Under the pieces are notes generated by a model. It did no database searches, was not told the DNA's origin, and worked only from the letters and a program-made list of their open reading frames with translations. Positions 38,190 to 51,181 of a stretch of DNA of 64,000 bases are shown here, piece by piece (position 1 is the stretch's first letter; each line of letters opens with the position of its first letter). A program made the translations under genes and the position numbers. The DNA is from Patiria miniata. Taxonomy: Eukaryota > Echinodermata > Asteroidea > Valvatida > Asterinidae. The stretch covers positions 315,001 to 379,000 of the forward strand of contig NW_024037072.1 in NCBI RefSeq assembly GCF_015706575.1. The letters are read 5' to 3'.

Positions 38190-41100
38190 ATGTCGTTTCT
38201 ATGTCCGAGTGTGGGGCTGCTGAAGCTTAGACGATTCACACGAACAGGTGGGTAAAATATCTTCTATATGAAATGGTTTCGATTCACTGATTGTGTATAG
38301 GTCTACCAGTTTAGACTTTATAGCGGATGATCCCATGTTTGTTAGCCGTCATTGGAAAGATATCCAACCGCCACTTCTTTGGTTGTAGTTATAAAAGAGA
38401 TCAAGTCAAGAACAGTTTCAACGTATTTTTAAACAAAACTGGAGTGGTCTTTTCAACATTTTCGCAATGACTACCCTTCATTGAGATAATATTTGATTCT
38501 CATTGAGAAAGGAACATATTGTTAAACTTTAATTAAAACCATGGAGGAAGCTAATTATAGGCGTATGGAGCTAGTTAAACATTGCCCTTTAATATGCCTG
38601 TATGGCCCATAAAATATGCAATGCCTGATCCGAAGTTCGCTCGTACCCCCACCCTGCAAACACCCTGTTGCCCTAATTGCGGGGGGGGGGGGGGGGGGGG
38701 TACGAGCGAATGCCTGAAGTCGTGCGGTATGATCCATATGCAGTCATTTCACAGATTTTTTTATGTTGTGCTTGTGACCTGCTTTGTGTAAATGTGAACT
38801 TTCGATTTAATGATGCACGTTTTCGTAATTTTATACTAATGTTTTACTACAATGTATTTTTAAATACTTTTCTAATTTATTTACCCTACAGGCTACAATA
38901 AATTGTCGCAGAAAAAAAATCTGGGCAACTGTTAATCAATTTTCATTGATCACTGTTAATCTCAACAACTCGTACGTACAACTCTTATTTCAAATTTCAA
39001 AACGTGAATAAAATTGTTAAAAACGAGTTGAACAAAATGAAAACTTCAGTGCTCTCCTTGATCCTCGTGCGGGCCGCCACGTACACTGAACGCCTTGTTG
39101 GTCGATTTTACACAAACCTCCATGACATTTCTTGAAATCAGGTTGTGATGCCATGATTAATTTAAATATGAAAGAAAAGAAAACGATTTAGTAATTTCCT
39201 TAGATCAGTTCTAGTCCGAAAATTTGGGACTCTCAATGTACTGTGTATGAGAGAGTCCCAAAACTCAAGATATTAAAACGTGCCACATAAGAAAATAGAC
39301 TGGCACATGAAACAAGGCCAGCTGCAGACAGTCCAACACCAATTTTAGCAGCGGGGTGAAACGGTTTCAAACTGGGGACATCACCAAAAAGGGGCACTTG
39401 CTCAGTAAAAGCGGTGCAGCAGCGTATTCAGCAATTTTATTTTGTTTTGCATGTTTTTCTGCACTCAAGGTCTCCTGTCTGTATCAGTTCCTAACCTTCA
39501 ATGGACGACGGTATCGAAGGAAATTTTCCCTTCGATTGTACGCGTACGATACATTTGTTCTTTCCCCTCATAAACTTTATGCATTCGCCATTCCAAAGAC
39601 TCCCCTTGTCTCATTTCTCTAGGTCTTGCCAACCCCCGGTCACGAGCTCTTCGTTCCAACGTCCGAAGTCGAGGTACCTCCGTGGCGATTGAGAGAGCAG
39701 GCAGTGACGTCTCCATTGCGTCACAAGGAGGATTCAGCGCCCTCTACGGTGAAATTGATCCAGTCAGTCGAAATGACGAGGAGAAAAGAGCGGGTACTGC
39801 AAAGGAACCCGGAGCAAACGGCGGAGAAACTTTCGGTGGAATATACGTCGGTGGAGGTATGCACAAATTAAATTGTGTATTGTCATTACAAAATGCATAA
39901 TACTAATCCTGTTGTTTCGAGAGAAAAATCAGTTGTGCACTTCTTTACATATCAAAATCTGTTACTTTCGGCCGATCAACTTTTTATCTTAAATATCGTC
40001 CATGAGATAATTAAAATGAATATTGCAATCCCATTATGCCATTAAATGTCTTATCGATTGTTTTTAGAAACTGGCCGACCGCAGTTGCAGAAAACAGTCA
40101 GAAATACCCCAAGTTGCCAGCAAGCACCTGATGTGGAATATTTTGCTCAAGATCCCGCCACGGTCCAGTCGTTTACTTTCTTTGATGAGACCTTTGAGTC
40201 GTCTCACCATCCACGAATCGACGAACAGATGATGGAAGATGAGACGGCAAACTATGGCGCGCCAAACGAACAACAAACCCCACTTCTATCAAATGCGTCA
40301 CTGAGTTCGTCTTCAAGCAGTCGCAATCGGGCGCACTATAACTTGCCCAACTGGGTGCGTCAGAGGCGTTGTCTGCCGACCCTGAACGAGATCGATTTCG
40401 ATATGATCGATGCGATCAGTTTGGGGAGTTTGAGCATCTCCTCTGAGATCGACATACACGATGAGAATAACAACAGTGTTCCTGCAGCAAGAGCATCAGA
40501 TAAAGGATCAAAGGTCAAGGCTGGTTCTGCAAAAAGAACTCGTAGCGAAGATTCGTGTGACAACCAAATTCACAATCCTCTGCCGCAAAATCACCAGTTT
40601 ATGGAAGGAGAGTTTCTGCAAGGCAGGAGAGCCAATTCTGTATATTCACCGAAGAAGACGAAGAGAAATGACTCTGTGACGACGGATGACTCCGTCTTTG
40701 AAAGAGAACCACTTCTTCAGGAAAATCTGTCCCATCATCCATCAACTAAGCTCAGACCCTCAAAGACAGTTGGAGCCAGAAAATCCCCAAGAACGGGGAG
40801 TCTGCGCAGACGATCCAAGAGTCGAGATTCGTCCCTTCGGTCAAAACAGCCTGCTGGTAACCCTGGCAACACCAGGTCTAAAGTGTCATCCAATCCACAT
40901 CAACAAAATCGTGACAAAAACAATGAGCAAACTAAAACCGAGAACATTGCTAAAGTTGGCAGCCTAGTTCGTTCAAAGCCGCTCTACATGCGGGCAACAT
41001 CGGAGCGCGCGCTGGATCCCAGTGCCATGAAGCTGCGCCTGGAATCTTCGGCAGCCAGAAAATGGCGCCAAACTGAGGACAGGTCACCGCTGAGTGAGGT

Positions 41101-43225
41101 CACCAATGTCAGCCAGCCACAGGCGTCCGTGTGCGTACGGATGGAGATCATTCAACGACCGGTAACGCGAGACCAGAAATACAGAGAACAATGTACGGCG
41201 TCACCGATGAAGACGCGAGAGCCTCACCAGGACTCGGCGAAACTACCGGCGGGTAAGATACGGCCGACACCTAAGCGATCCAAGCTGGTTTACTCAAGCG
41301 ATGGTAGGGGACGGATGGGATCACTCCGTCGCAGATCGACAGAAGTAAAGATGGACTCCCCTCGGGCGCGAAACATCGTCAAAGAGGAAACTATCGACAG
41401 CCTTTTTCGCAGCAACAGCAGAGCTTTGCACGAGATTTCAAACTCTGACAAATTCCCAATTATGGAAAACTCCAAGACTAACTCAGTTGTCATTCAAAGC
41501 TTGGAACGGCAAGAAAACCAAGCGCAGAACCATAACCAATCCGACCCATCAGGTTCGATCATTATCAATGACGAGCTTAGAAAATGGGCAGCTTCAGTGG
41601 CTGAGGAAATAGAAAATCAAGTTTGTGAGCAGGAATGTTCAACCATGGAGGAAGGAAAACATACCCTCCGTGGTTCAACCGACGACCAGGTGACGAATAC
41701 AGAGACTGATCCTCAGCAGCAACGGCCGAAGCATCTCGTTCAGAAACCGAAGTTTGCCGACAATTCCGTAAAGGAGGCGCGGATCGTAAGCACATCCAAG
41801 ATGGCGGTCGATACAGTTCCTGAAGAGGCTGACAATGCGCTCTTGCTCCCACCAAAGATGTTGAAATCCGCATCATTCACCGCACCAAGTCACTCAAACG
41901 CTGCTGAAGGTAAAACCGTGTCTTCAAAGCCCAACACAAGATCGGCAACAGACGTGCGTGCTCTGCAGACTCCTCTCACCCAACAACAGCGACGGAAAGT
42001 CGGACGGAAACCCTCCAGCAACAGACATGGTCGTGCCCATCGCGTCTCGGCGGTCGAAGCTTCTAGGCAGGACATTGTGGAAGTCGTTGCCGCCATGAAA
42101 GCGTCACTGGAATCTACCAAAGCCACAGAGGGTAAAGGAACCAACCGGCGGGCAGCCAGCTTCGTCAAAAAAGTACTTGGCGATGCCGTGGCGATGTACG
42201 ATTTTGAGGCGCGGACTGAAGATGACGTCACTCTCAAACTCGGTGACGTGGTCACAGTGATGAACAAGGACGACCCTGATTGGCTGTTTGTGAAGAAACA
42301 CTCCGGTTCTCGGGAGGAGGGTTTTGTGCCGAGAATCTTTCTTCGTCTGAAGAATAGCGACCAAGGTTAGCACCTTTTTTCAGTATGATCTGGCTCCAAA
42401 TGTGTCGTTAAATTAAAAAATATTACGGACTTTATTAATTCTTTTAAATAAAGTAGAAATTAAACTCTAAAGTGGTAGTGAAAATCATGTGTAAATTGCA
42501 GCCTGTGTAGTATGGCTTATAATATTGAGGAAGCAAAACATTGCTCATTGTTGTTAATATTAATTGATGTGAGAAATTTATTGATTTCATATCTTATTTC
42601 TTTCTTTACAGAGTCATCAAAATCGGGGGTTCATTCAAAAGTCAACGACAAGAACACAGAAATTTCAGGTACTGAAGTTTCTGAGCAACCGTTGGAAACT
42701 ATTCTGGAGATCGAGAAAACACAACCGTTTTGTAACCAACACTTTGAAGACGCCCGGCCCTCAAACTCTCAACAACACCAACACGTTCCTACTATTCAAA
42801 CAAATCAAGTGGTTTCCTCTGACCAGACATACGGCCAATCAAACTTTGTTTCCTCAAAAGACGCAAGTGAGCTCAAAACTACCAACCATTCGCAGTTACG
42901 GTTTGCCAAATCACGTGAGCTTCGTCATCACTCTACGAGCCAATCAAGGCTCCGAAATGATGATGGTGTGCGCGCCCGCAAGTTTAACACCAACATTAGG
43001 GGCGGGGTCAGCGCAGTACTGATCGAAACTTACGTGGTGGTGAGTGACTACACAGAGCAAGATGAGGACGAGGTCAGCGTGGTGGAAGGAGAGGTCGTGG
43101 TGGTGAACTCGGGTCAGCAGCATGAGATGGACTGGATGTGGGTGTACGTTCCTCGGACTGAAAGGTTCGGGTTTGTGCCGGCATTCAGCGCTAGACCACT
43201 CGGCTTTCACTTCTCAGATGTTTAA
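38190..43225 (+). CDS. Large protein with two C-terminal SH3 domains
   Basis: Four coding exons: 38190-38247, 39623-39856, 40068-42365 and 42612-43225; every junction is phase 1; 1067 residues. The N-terminus MSFLCPSVGLLKLRRFTRTG has a cysteine and basic residues that could suit lipid modification and membrane contact. Residues about 100-795 are low-complexity, rich in Ser, Arg, Lys, Gln and Asn, with many SLRRRS, SPRT and RSKS-type sites, and are probably disordered. SH3-1 (about 800-858) reads AVAMYDFEARTEDDVTLKLG...DWLFVKK...GFVPRIFL; its second Trp is replaced by Leu. SH3-2 (about 1000-1060) reads VVSDYTEQDEDEVSVVEGEV...DWMWVYV...GFVPAFSARPL. The MxFLCP start and multiple SH3 domains loosely recall the fly adaptor Dlish/Vamana, but I cannot confirm this. 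It is probably a scaffold or adaptor. Confidence 0.75.
38636..38710. repeat. Inverted repeat around a G run
   Basis: TTCGCTCGTACC at 38636-38647 is mirrored at 38699-38710, enclosing a run of about 20 G. It may be a small MITE remnant. It lies in intron 1 of the SH3 gene. Confidence 0.55.
39223..39262. repeat. 12-bp perfect hairpin
   Basis: TTTGGGACTCTC at 39223-39234 pairs with 39251-39262 around a 16-base loop. It is too short and poorly extended for a typical pre-miRNA. It lies in intron 1 of the SH3 gene. Confidence 0.6.
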
Positions 43226-44441
43226 CGCGAGGTATTCATCTACATGTAGATCCAAGAATGTACATGTACATTTAAAAGTGTATTACATCAACGTTAATAA
43301 TGATAGTCATTGCAGTTTAGTTTGTTATGAACAATTAAATTAGATTTTGATAGTGACCTTAAATTTTGGTCTCGTTAATGTTGACATATATCAATTGATA
43401 CACATACACGTACGCAGGTCTCATATAAGATCGAACAAGTGGAAATTTTGAAATGAGTGTAATCGATCAAATTCCTGACGACATTCTTCCACTGCACAAC
43501 ATTTTGTATTTAAAACTATATTTTTTGTTACAACTTTTTAACGTAGCCTACGCAAACATAAAGAAAACGTTTCCGATTTACCATAAATGTTACTTTATGA
43601 AATCAATATTGAATGTTTTGAAATGTTAGAACTGTTGCACAATATGTAACTTCTCCCTGAAAACTCATCTTTATATTTATCAATTCTCGTTAATAAGTAC
43701 AATGTAAGAAGATAAAAATATTTAGTTACTTGTTATGAGTTTGTGTTAGTGTAACATCCATACAATTTATTTAACATAATATTTCATCCTTCGTAAATAT
43801 ACAAATTGTGCACTCGGTCAGAAGCTACTGTAACTATAGTCATTTTGATGTTTGTACAATAATTGTAAAAAGTGGCAATATGATATAGTGCAGCTCAAAA
43901 TTTGTTTTTTCTTACATGGTAATTTTGAATATGTACTCTGTAAATTACCTACATGTACTTGTAATATTTTCATTAATGTACCACAATGTTGTTTTGATAA
44001 CGTAGTAGGGTTGTGCATTGTACTACTTTAAAGGTGGTTTTATGTACATGCACTTTGAACGGTAACCAGAAAGGACAAACAATGAGAATATAAGAAAAAT
44101 GATATAAATGCACAGATATCACAAAGGACCTATAAACTTGATAAAAGAAGATTGTTCGAGTCATCATTAAATTGCTGTTAATTTACCAGCCAAAAGAATC
44201 TTTGTCGAAACTCTGAATCAACAATTTTTTAAAAACTTGTTCATTGTACATTATTTGTACCCTTGTAATTATAAGCTAATGAGACGTTTCACTGTACATG
44301 TACATGTATTGTGATGTCAGTTTCTCGCTAATCTTACTTTATGCTAATGAAACAATGGAGTGATACCTTTTCAAGTCGAAAATTTGTCTGGAATTAAAAC
44401 ACTTCCTCCAATTGTATACATTTATAAAAGTACATGTATTA
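43226..44441. other. Convergent 3' region of the SH3 gene and the carboxypeptidase gene
   Basis: AT-rich sequence with several ACATGTACATGT runs and no coding exon. Both 3' UTRs must end here, but no single poly(A) signal stands out. Confidence 0.4.
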
Positions 44442-47400
44442 TTATAGAATTATCCAATTTGGATAAAATAGTGAAAATGTGGCCGTGACAACAACAGTTG
44501 TTATTGTCTGTATCCAAGCCGCTGCCGTTGAGGGCGTGCCATCGGTGACATTCGCAATGTTTGGGTTGATACTGGTCAGAGTAATGTTCAGTACCATAGC
44601 ATCTGGTGAGTCGTGTGGAATGGTCAACTTTTGATTGGAGGTAGCATATCCATACTTGAAAACCTGAATTTGAGAATAACAAAATGGTTTGAGAAATCGT
44701 TAGATAAGTTGCTTTAAATTTATTGGTTGGATGTACAATTCCAACACGTCAGAATCGCTTACAACTTACAAGCAATGTGTAAGACCCAGGCAGGAGTATT
44801 TTCCAGTACTCGCCCGACCTTGTAGTAAACAGTGGATGAGGCGACTTGAGTTCGACAATCGACACGCTAGCGCCATCTATTGGTTGGTTATCCGTGTTAA
44901 ACACTTGCCCCTTGACACCTGTGGATAAAGAAAATTAAACAAACTTTTTTTGGTAGAAAAGATAATTAAAATTAATTTGTTGATATGCTTGTCTGACTTT
45001 TCAATGACTTCAATTTTGCATTTTTTTAAAGATTTTTTTTTTACGATTAAATGATTATTTCACATTTCGGTAGAAGTTCCTGATTGAAACTGTACCAATC
45101 CTTTCATCCAAACAACATCGCATCTTCAAGTTGATTCCTGTTCATTGTATTCTCTTGTAAAAGAGGCAAGAATTTCCTTAATCCTGAAGGGCTAGCTTTT
45201 GTCTCCTTTCACCGGATATCTAAGATAAGTTCTTCTGTCAACCCTACCTCTGTTGGCCTGTTTAAGGAACTCCAGCATCGGTAGTCGGTTCTCCTCCCAA
45301 TATAGTCGGAGGTGCGATGGTGCCGGGTACTTACAGCAAGACATCTCAATCGTGATCTCCATACAACCCCCGAAGATGTAGTTGAAGTCTTGCATCCCTC
45401 CTAGAAGAATGTAAAAAAGGAAGTCGTTACAATGTTCATGGTAAATTTTGGTTTCTGTGATGTGAGCCTTCCTGTTGGACAAGTGGGCCCTAACTCTTTT
45501 GTATGTAAATGAGGAATACTTTTCTTTTGTGTCAAATACTTGTGAAAACAGGCTCCAGTGAGTTTCATTCCCTTTAAAATGTATGTGACAAGCCAAATCA
45601 TCAGGGAAATAGAGCTAAAAATGTCCCCATTTTGAAATTCCAAGATGGCGGCCAAGATGACCGTGGAAAAAATGGAAACATTGGTTTTGGGTTTCAGTAG
45701 ACCCTAAGATTTCCAAAAATGTATAGTTTACCTAATCCCCAAAAACTCCCAACGAAACTTGGATTAAGTACATTGTGAACCGGACTATAATGTTCTGTTG
45801 TTGCTGCCTTGCAGGGCGTGCACATATCAAAATAATATATTCTTCTGATATCTATTTATGGGCTGCACGCGCCCTCGCGCGTACTGCGCGTTGAGACGCA
45901 ATGCTGTGCAAGTCGATTTTCATCATTCAGTATGGTTATTAATCATTTCTGGTAATGAAACCAAGGATTCCTGAAAAGCGCCCTAGGCACTGTAGCTCAC
46001 AAGCCGAACCTGTGGAGAGAAGACGATGAGAAGAATTTACAGTTTTAGAGGTGGGAGGAAAAGCCCAGAAGAATATTTTTGGGAAACCCCACGGAATCAG
46101 GCAGGGACTGAAAACCCAATCCACATATTGGCCCAGGCGGGATTCGAACAGCGGTGGAAGGCGAGAAAAGTACCGCTACGCCAACCTGACTCGAATGTTC
46201 CGTAGGCACATGCAGTGATACGGTGCGGCCCTGCTGCGAGAGGGGTGTAATCATCTGGTGAAGAGCTCATTCGGTCATTGCATTAATCCGGTTCGTTAGT
46301 AAAAACGTCATACACGCGCGCCCACCATTGGTGACTAGCGCACATTGGCTACAAACGCTCGAGTTGCGTTAACTTCCGGTTCCACTCATGCAGAAAGTGC
46401 TGGAGGTGACGTCACACTAACGAACCGGATACTTAAAAAATATAGGAGACCTTTTCAAGACGAGCGTACCTGCGACAGAGTACCAGTCTGCTCCGTTGGT
46501 AATCCCATCCACGAATCCCGTATCAGTATTGGGGCTGCAGGTATTCTCCTGAATCAGATGCATTCTGGGATGCGCCTTGGAATACGTCTTTGCTAGAAAC
46601 CTGAAGACGTCATCATCCGGACTCTGGTGATACACGGTTTCCATGGCATTTCCAATCCCTGTCAATTTCCATGAAAAAAATTGAGCGCAGAAACTTTGAT
46701 GTTTGCTTTTGAAAGTTTAACATTGGATTTTTGCCTGGTCTTGGCTGGAAATGAACCGCATCTATTCTCTTCAAACGTTCCATAAAATTCATACTCCTAT
46801 TGGTCATTTACTGGAGACTAAATATGAAATGCCCCCTTTTTAACAATATAAATGAGATTAGCAGCTGAAAAAAATGAAAAATAAGTGATACAGTTGTCGG
46901 CCACTGAGGCCTGTTGAGGTGTCTATATAGACTATATCAAAGTGACAATCTTGTGAAATGACAATACATACATGTTATTTCGGCACATATTTATGGGCGA
47001 TTGCCGCCTATTCAAACAAAGTTAAATTCTGATTATTTTATTTTATTTATTTATTTTGCGTAACGTTTTTTTGGGTTTTTTTTTGGCTTGCACGTACCAG
47101 GTTGACCCGTGTCGTACGGAAAGTTTGCCACTAACGCCCCGCCGTGAAAGTTGGCCGACAACACGAACTGGTTCCCGTAGATCCAATCAACGACGGCTTT
47201 CGTCTCCGGCTGAATCGGGTCGATTGTCGGCTCGAAGTAATCCGGGAAATTACGGTTCAGATCGTATCCGTTCATGTTGGCTCTGAGAATTTGTATGGTA
47301 AGAACAAGAGTCTCCAAAATTAATCTTTAACATCCTGTCTCTTTCTTACATTTCTGTCATGATCAAGAATTCGCGATTGAGACTCACGATTTATAGTAGA

Positions 47401-48696
47401 ATAGTCCCATGCATTATTTGACTCCATTTTCGAAATGAATATAGTTCGGCAATGGACATTAGAAAGATATCATTAAGGGTTGATATACATGTATAGTGAA
47501 AGTCCAGTGTATACCTCAGATCAAGCCCTCTGCATTTCTGTTTGGAGACTTCGAATCCGTCTGGGTTCATGGAGGGAAGAATGTGGATTCTTGTGGTGTC
47601 CATCAATTTCTTTATTTCTGGGTTTCCTCTTCTGTATTCCTTGAGGAGGTACTCAAGAAGGTGGAGGAGAACCTCGCGACCAACAGCCTGATGGCGAGAC
47701 GACAAAAATGTCATCATTGTCATTTGTCATTATAACTTTCAACAACACTGGATTGATTGTCACCATCGTCACTGCCATTCGTTATGTTGCACAGTATTAT
47801 TGTTTCTTTAGTAAAATTAGTAAAAGACATTCATGGATTGGTCATTGCACTCAAGAGTAAACATATCAAATATACATATATATTTACAACTTCATGTAAA
47901 TGAAACCAAGTTATTTAAATAACTTTTTTTGATGCAGTATTGAAATCACCGTCATCTGGCTGCCATGTCAATTTCATCAGCAGAATACGTGAGCCATAGG
48001 CCTCACTCTTTGATGCACACGTTCGGCAGTCATTAATGTCTTACCTCGTTTCCATGCATATTCCCAACGTATTTGGCCTCGGGTCTTCCTATGACTCGAC
48101 CATTTGGTTTCACACCAGCTACAGCCATAACCCACATATCTCTGCCTAGGAAGGAAATCAAAAAGAGATCAAAGTTTGAGGTCGCGTCCGAATCCCTTAA
48201 TGACTACCGGTATAGGTCTTAAATAATAACGTGACACATTGACAATCGACGTAGACGTGCCTCTGAACTGTGCCGTTTCCGATATGACTGAAAGTTGTTG
48301 CAGCTATATATGGGCTATAGAGGAAAGAGCGGTTCAATTGAGGTTTTATAAGATATTTCATTGTCAGTGTCCAACGATGTGTGCTATTTAATTGTAACTT
48401 GTTGATTATGAGTAAAAAATCGGCAGCACGTCTCTCTCAATCTTTGGCTACACTGACAATTGCCAACAAGTTTATGAAATTGCAATGACATAAGAAAACA
48501 TCCGCAAGTTTTACAAACCTTGTACCGATTTTCCAATGCTGTACATGTGACTGGTGTTCGGATACTTGTTCGTCAGTGACGTCATCACTGACGTCAGGTG
48601 TGCATGGTTATGATACTCAAACTTCACGATGGGCAGGGCGCAAACTGCGCGCAAAATGGCGATCAGAAATAATGAGATGGTTGTTCCTGACGTCAT
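44442..48696 (-). CDS. CPM: Carboxypeptidase M-like metallocarboxypeptidase (M14, N/E subfamily)
   Basis: Eight exons on the - strand: 48696-48519, 48145-48045, 47687-47515, 47282-47098, 46658-46470, 45400-45248, 44918-44770 and 44663-44442; 449 residues against 443 in human CPM. A signal peptide (about 1-21) has the core [14 protein letters not shown]. Zinc ligands are His90 and Glu93 in NMHGNE and His197 in ANFHGG. The catalytic Glu is about 294 in [28 protein letters not shown] and [10 protein letters not shown] are conserved N/E-type motifs. A transthyretin-like domain (about 328-400) follows. The last about 20 residues are hydrophobic with no tail after them, which fits a GPI anchor. Such enzymes remove C-terminal Arg or Lys from peptides at the cell surface. 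Length and tail favour CPM over CPN, CPE or CPD. Confidence 0.93.
45937..46198 (-). mobile_element. tRNA-derived SINE
   Basis: On the - strand the head has an A box TGGCGTAGCGG (46183-46173) and a B box GTTCGAATCCC (46149-46139). A conserved-looking body follows (GGATTGGGTTTTCAGTCCC, GTGGGGTTTCCC, TTTTCCTCCCACCTC), then a tail ending near GGTTTCATTACCAGAAATG. It lies in intron 5 of the carboxypeptidase gene. The body resembles common marine-invertebrate tRNA SINEs; the exact family was not determined. Confidence 0.85.
46283..46432. mobile_element. MITE, family B, copy 2
   Basis: ATCCGGTTCGTTAGT at the left is mirrored by ACTAACGAACCGGAT at the right. Both flanks carry TTAA (46283 and about 46434), which would fit a TTAA target. 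A diverged copy is at 2116-2279. It ends within about 40 bases of carboxypeptidase exon 5. Confidence 0.65.
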
Positions 48697-49864
48697 GGCA
48701 GATCTTTTCTACAATTACAAATGTATACACACAGCTGAGAGAGATCATAAAAAGGAAGACATCGTTGACTAGCCAAACTTAAACAGTTGACGTTCTAAAC
48801 TGTTGTTCTTTATCTTTGAGTTTGCCTCCAAATATTGCAGTTGGTTGGGATGGGGTCAACGGAATTCCGAAGAAAATATGACTTCTCTTTATTTGGTGAC
48901 AGCAAGTAATGCGACAGAATTAACATATTAAGGATTGCTTTGTTTCCACGTGTTTGTTAGCGAATGTGATTAACACCCCTCCGCCAGCTTGCCAATTAAA
49001 AAATATTAAATTTGGCACATTTATTTCACTGCATGCATGGATTTGATGGCTTGTCAGCATTTTTAACACACTGAGAAGTTAGAACCTGCTTTGACTTTTT
49101 TTGATACTTCGAAAATTGAACTCATAACAGCGATCGCACGCTGGCAGTACAACGGACAGCGCCGGCGAAGCTATAGGCGGATCCGTCGGCACATAATTCA
49201 TGGAGAATTGAGTTTCCCAAATGGCAAATTATGATGCTCCTATTAAACAAACCGGGTAAGAAATGTACTTACCTATAATTCAGAGTCTTTGATGAGACAA
49301 CATCTGCTGACTTCTCTCACCCCACCAATGTCGAACAAGTCCCAAGTTCACGCGCACTTCGCACCCATTCATAATTTTTTCTTGTCTCAAGCCGGCCACA
49401 AAAATAACAGCATGACAATTTGTAGGAAACCGCAGACTCGCTGATGACCCGAAAATTGATGCGCCAAAACACTACCAGTCACCGCGGGTACCAGCGACGG
49501 TTAGTGCCGCAATTATTATTAAAAGTGAACTGAAAAATGACGCATTTCCGAACGGTCAGCCAGGCCTGGTTCCGTAGGGTAATCACCACCGAGCAGTGAC
49601 TGCTGGATTGGAGGAAAAGACGGAAACAGTTACCCCAAGCCTCGACCTGCGAGACCTTCCTGGATTGTCTGGGTCCAATCAGGACATCGACATTGTCATG
49701 CAGGAATTAAATGTTTAAAAGTCACAGGCCGCAGCTGACGGCTATGTAAGGCAATGTTGCATCTTTTTAAGAGGTTAATGCCCAGTAATGTGATGAGTAA
49801 TTTCCACTGAGGTTTGGATTACCGAATAAAGAGCCGAGATCTTCAGTACTTTCTGCCCACGAGT
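48697..49864. other. Upstream region of the carboxypeptidase gene
   Basis: No gene was recognised. The promoter and any 5' UTR exon of the carboxypeptidase gene should be here; no TATA box was identified with confidence. Confidence 0.35.
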
Positions 49865-50069
49865 CAGTGGTGTAGCCAGGAATTTTTCCGTGGGGGGGGG
49901 GGGGCTGAAACATTTTATGGGGGGCGTCATGTAGATCAATGATAATTTTTTTAGAAACTCAAAATCTCAGGGGGGGGGGTTGACGGGGGGGGGGCGACAA
50001 GGTTTCTGGGGGGGGGGGCTGTCGCCCCCCACGCCCCCCCCCCCCCCCCCCCCCCGGGCTACGCCACTG
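49865..50069. mobile_element. hAT-like MITE with 8-bp target duplication
   Basis: CAGTGGTGTAGCC at the left and GGCTACGCCACTG at the right are inverted repeats with one mismatch. The 8-bp duplication CCACGAGT flanks it at 49857-49864 and 50070-50077. The interior is mostly long G and C runs. Confidence 0.88.
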
Positions 50070-50123
50070 CCACGAGTGACATCCATGGCTCAACTGCCAC
50101 GAGTGACATCCATGGCTCAACGC
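50070..50123. repeat. 27-bp tandem duplication
   Basis: Two back-to-back copies begin CCACGAGTGACATCCATGGC (50070 and 50097). The first carries the right target duplication of the adjacent hAT-like MITE. Confidence 0.8.
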
Positions 50124-50143
50124 GAGAACTGACATTGTCTAAC

Positions 50144-50952
50144 CAGGGGCGAATGGGGGCGTGGCGTGGCGTGGGGGGGGGCGCACGCCCCCCTTCCTTC
50201 TTCAAAGAGAAGAAGCGAGATAGAGAGAGGGCCAGGGAGAGACTCAAACAGAGAAGAAAAAAGAGGGAGAACCAAAATTAATAGGGCAGTTCACGTCAGA
50301 CCGTAGCCTGCTAGGATAGGTTTCATGTAAGACAATCACACTTTTACTAAAATTAATAAGCGACGGCCGCGCGGGACCAAGAACTGCGACGAGACAGCGC
50401 GCGCGACGAGACGAAAAAGGCAGCGGGGGAGCGAGAGAACTTGCTGTCAAGTTGATACATGAAAATGTACCAGACCACTCTAGCAGGGCAGGCGGGCACG
50501 GTGTCAATCGGGGGGACGGGGAGGGGGGGGGGGGTGTTTCTCATATCGTTTGTCCCTCCCTCCCCTGCCCCCCCCCCCAAACTTTTTTCGTCCCCGAATA
50601 AATATTGTAGCCTACAGTTTGATTTTATATCTCTGGATATAGCTGATTCAATTACTCCAAACTCGAAAATGTTGTTTAAATTATGATCTTTTGCTAAAAA
50701 ATAATTGTTAAAGTGGTCAGAATCAGACATGCGCTGCCTGAGATCGCACAGAGCATAGATTTCAACATTTTCCGGGGCCCCGGACCCCACGCTGTTATAG
50801 GGCTTCCTGCTACGCGCTCACGTAACTATCACATTATGCCCCACCCCCCTCCTTGGCCTTCGGCCCGTAGGTGCCACAAATTGCCTTCACCATTTTGCTG
50901 CATGCTACATTTCACCCCGCCCCCCTTTTGGAAAATCCTGGATCCGCCCCTG
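50144..50952. mobile_element. hAT-like non-autonomous element, larger relative of 15519-15840
   Basis: It starts CAGGGGCGAATGG and ends CTGGATCCGCCCCTG. Its right half shares TTAAAGTGGTCAGAA, GATCGCAC, AGAGCAT and GGACCCCACGC in order with the element at 15519-15840. The flanks share only CTAAC, so the limits or a nested origin are uncertain. Confidence 0.6.
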
Positions 50953-51058
50953 CTAACTTGGACCCGCAACTTAACTAAAAATGCGCATAATTTCTTGCAC
51001 GTATAACAAGAAATCACCCCCAAAATTGAAAAGCTGCTGCAATTGCCTTTTGAACCGG

Positions 51059-51181
51059 CAGGGGCGGATCTAGCTTTTGCACGGGGGTGCAGTTTTACTG
51101 CATGGAGGGGGCGGGAGGTGAAGACCGTCCACACAGCCCCCCCCCCCCCCTCCTGCCCGCCGACGCCGAGATCCGCCACTG
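51059..51181. mobile_element. Short hAT-like MITE
   Basis: It starts CAGGGGCGGATCTAGC and ends GCCGAGATCCGCCACTG, inverted with a few mismatches, around a C run. No clear target duplication. Confidence 0.6.
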
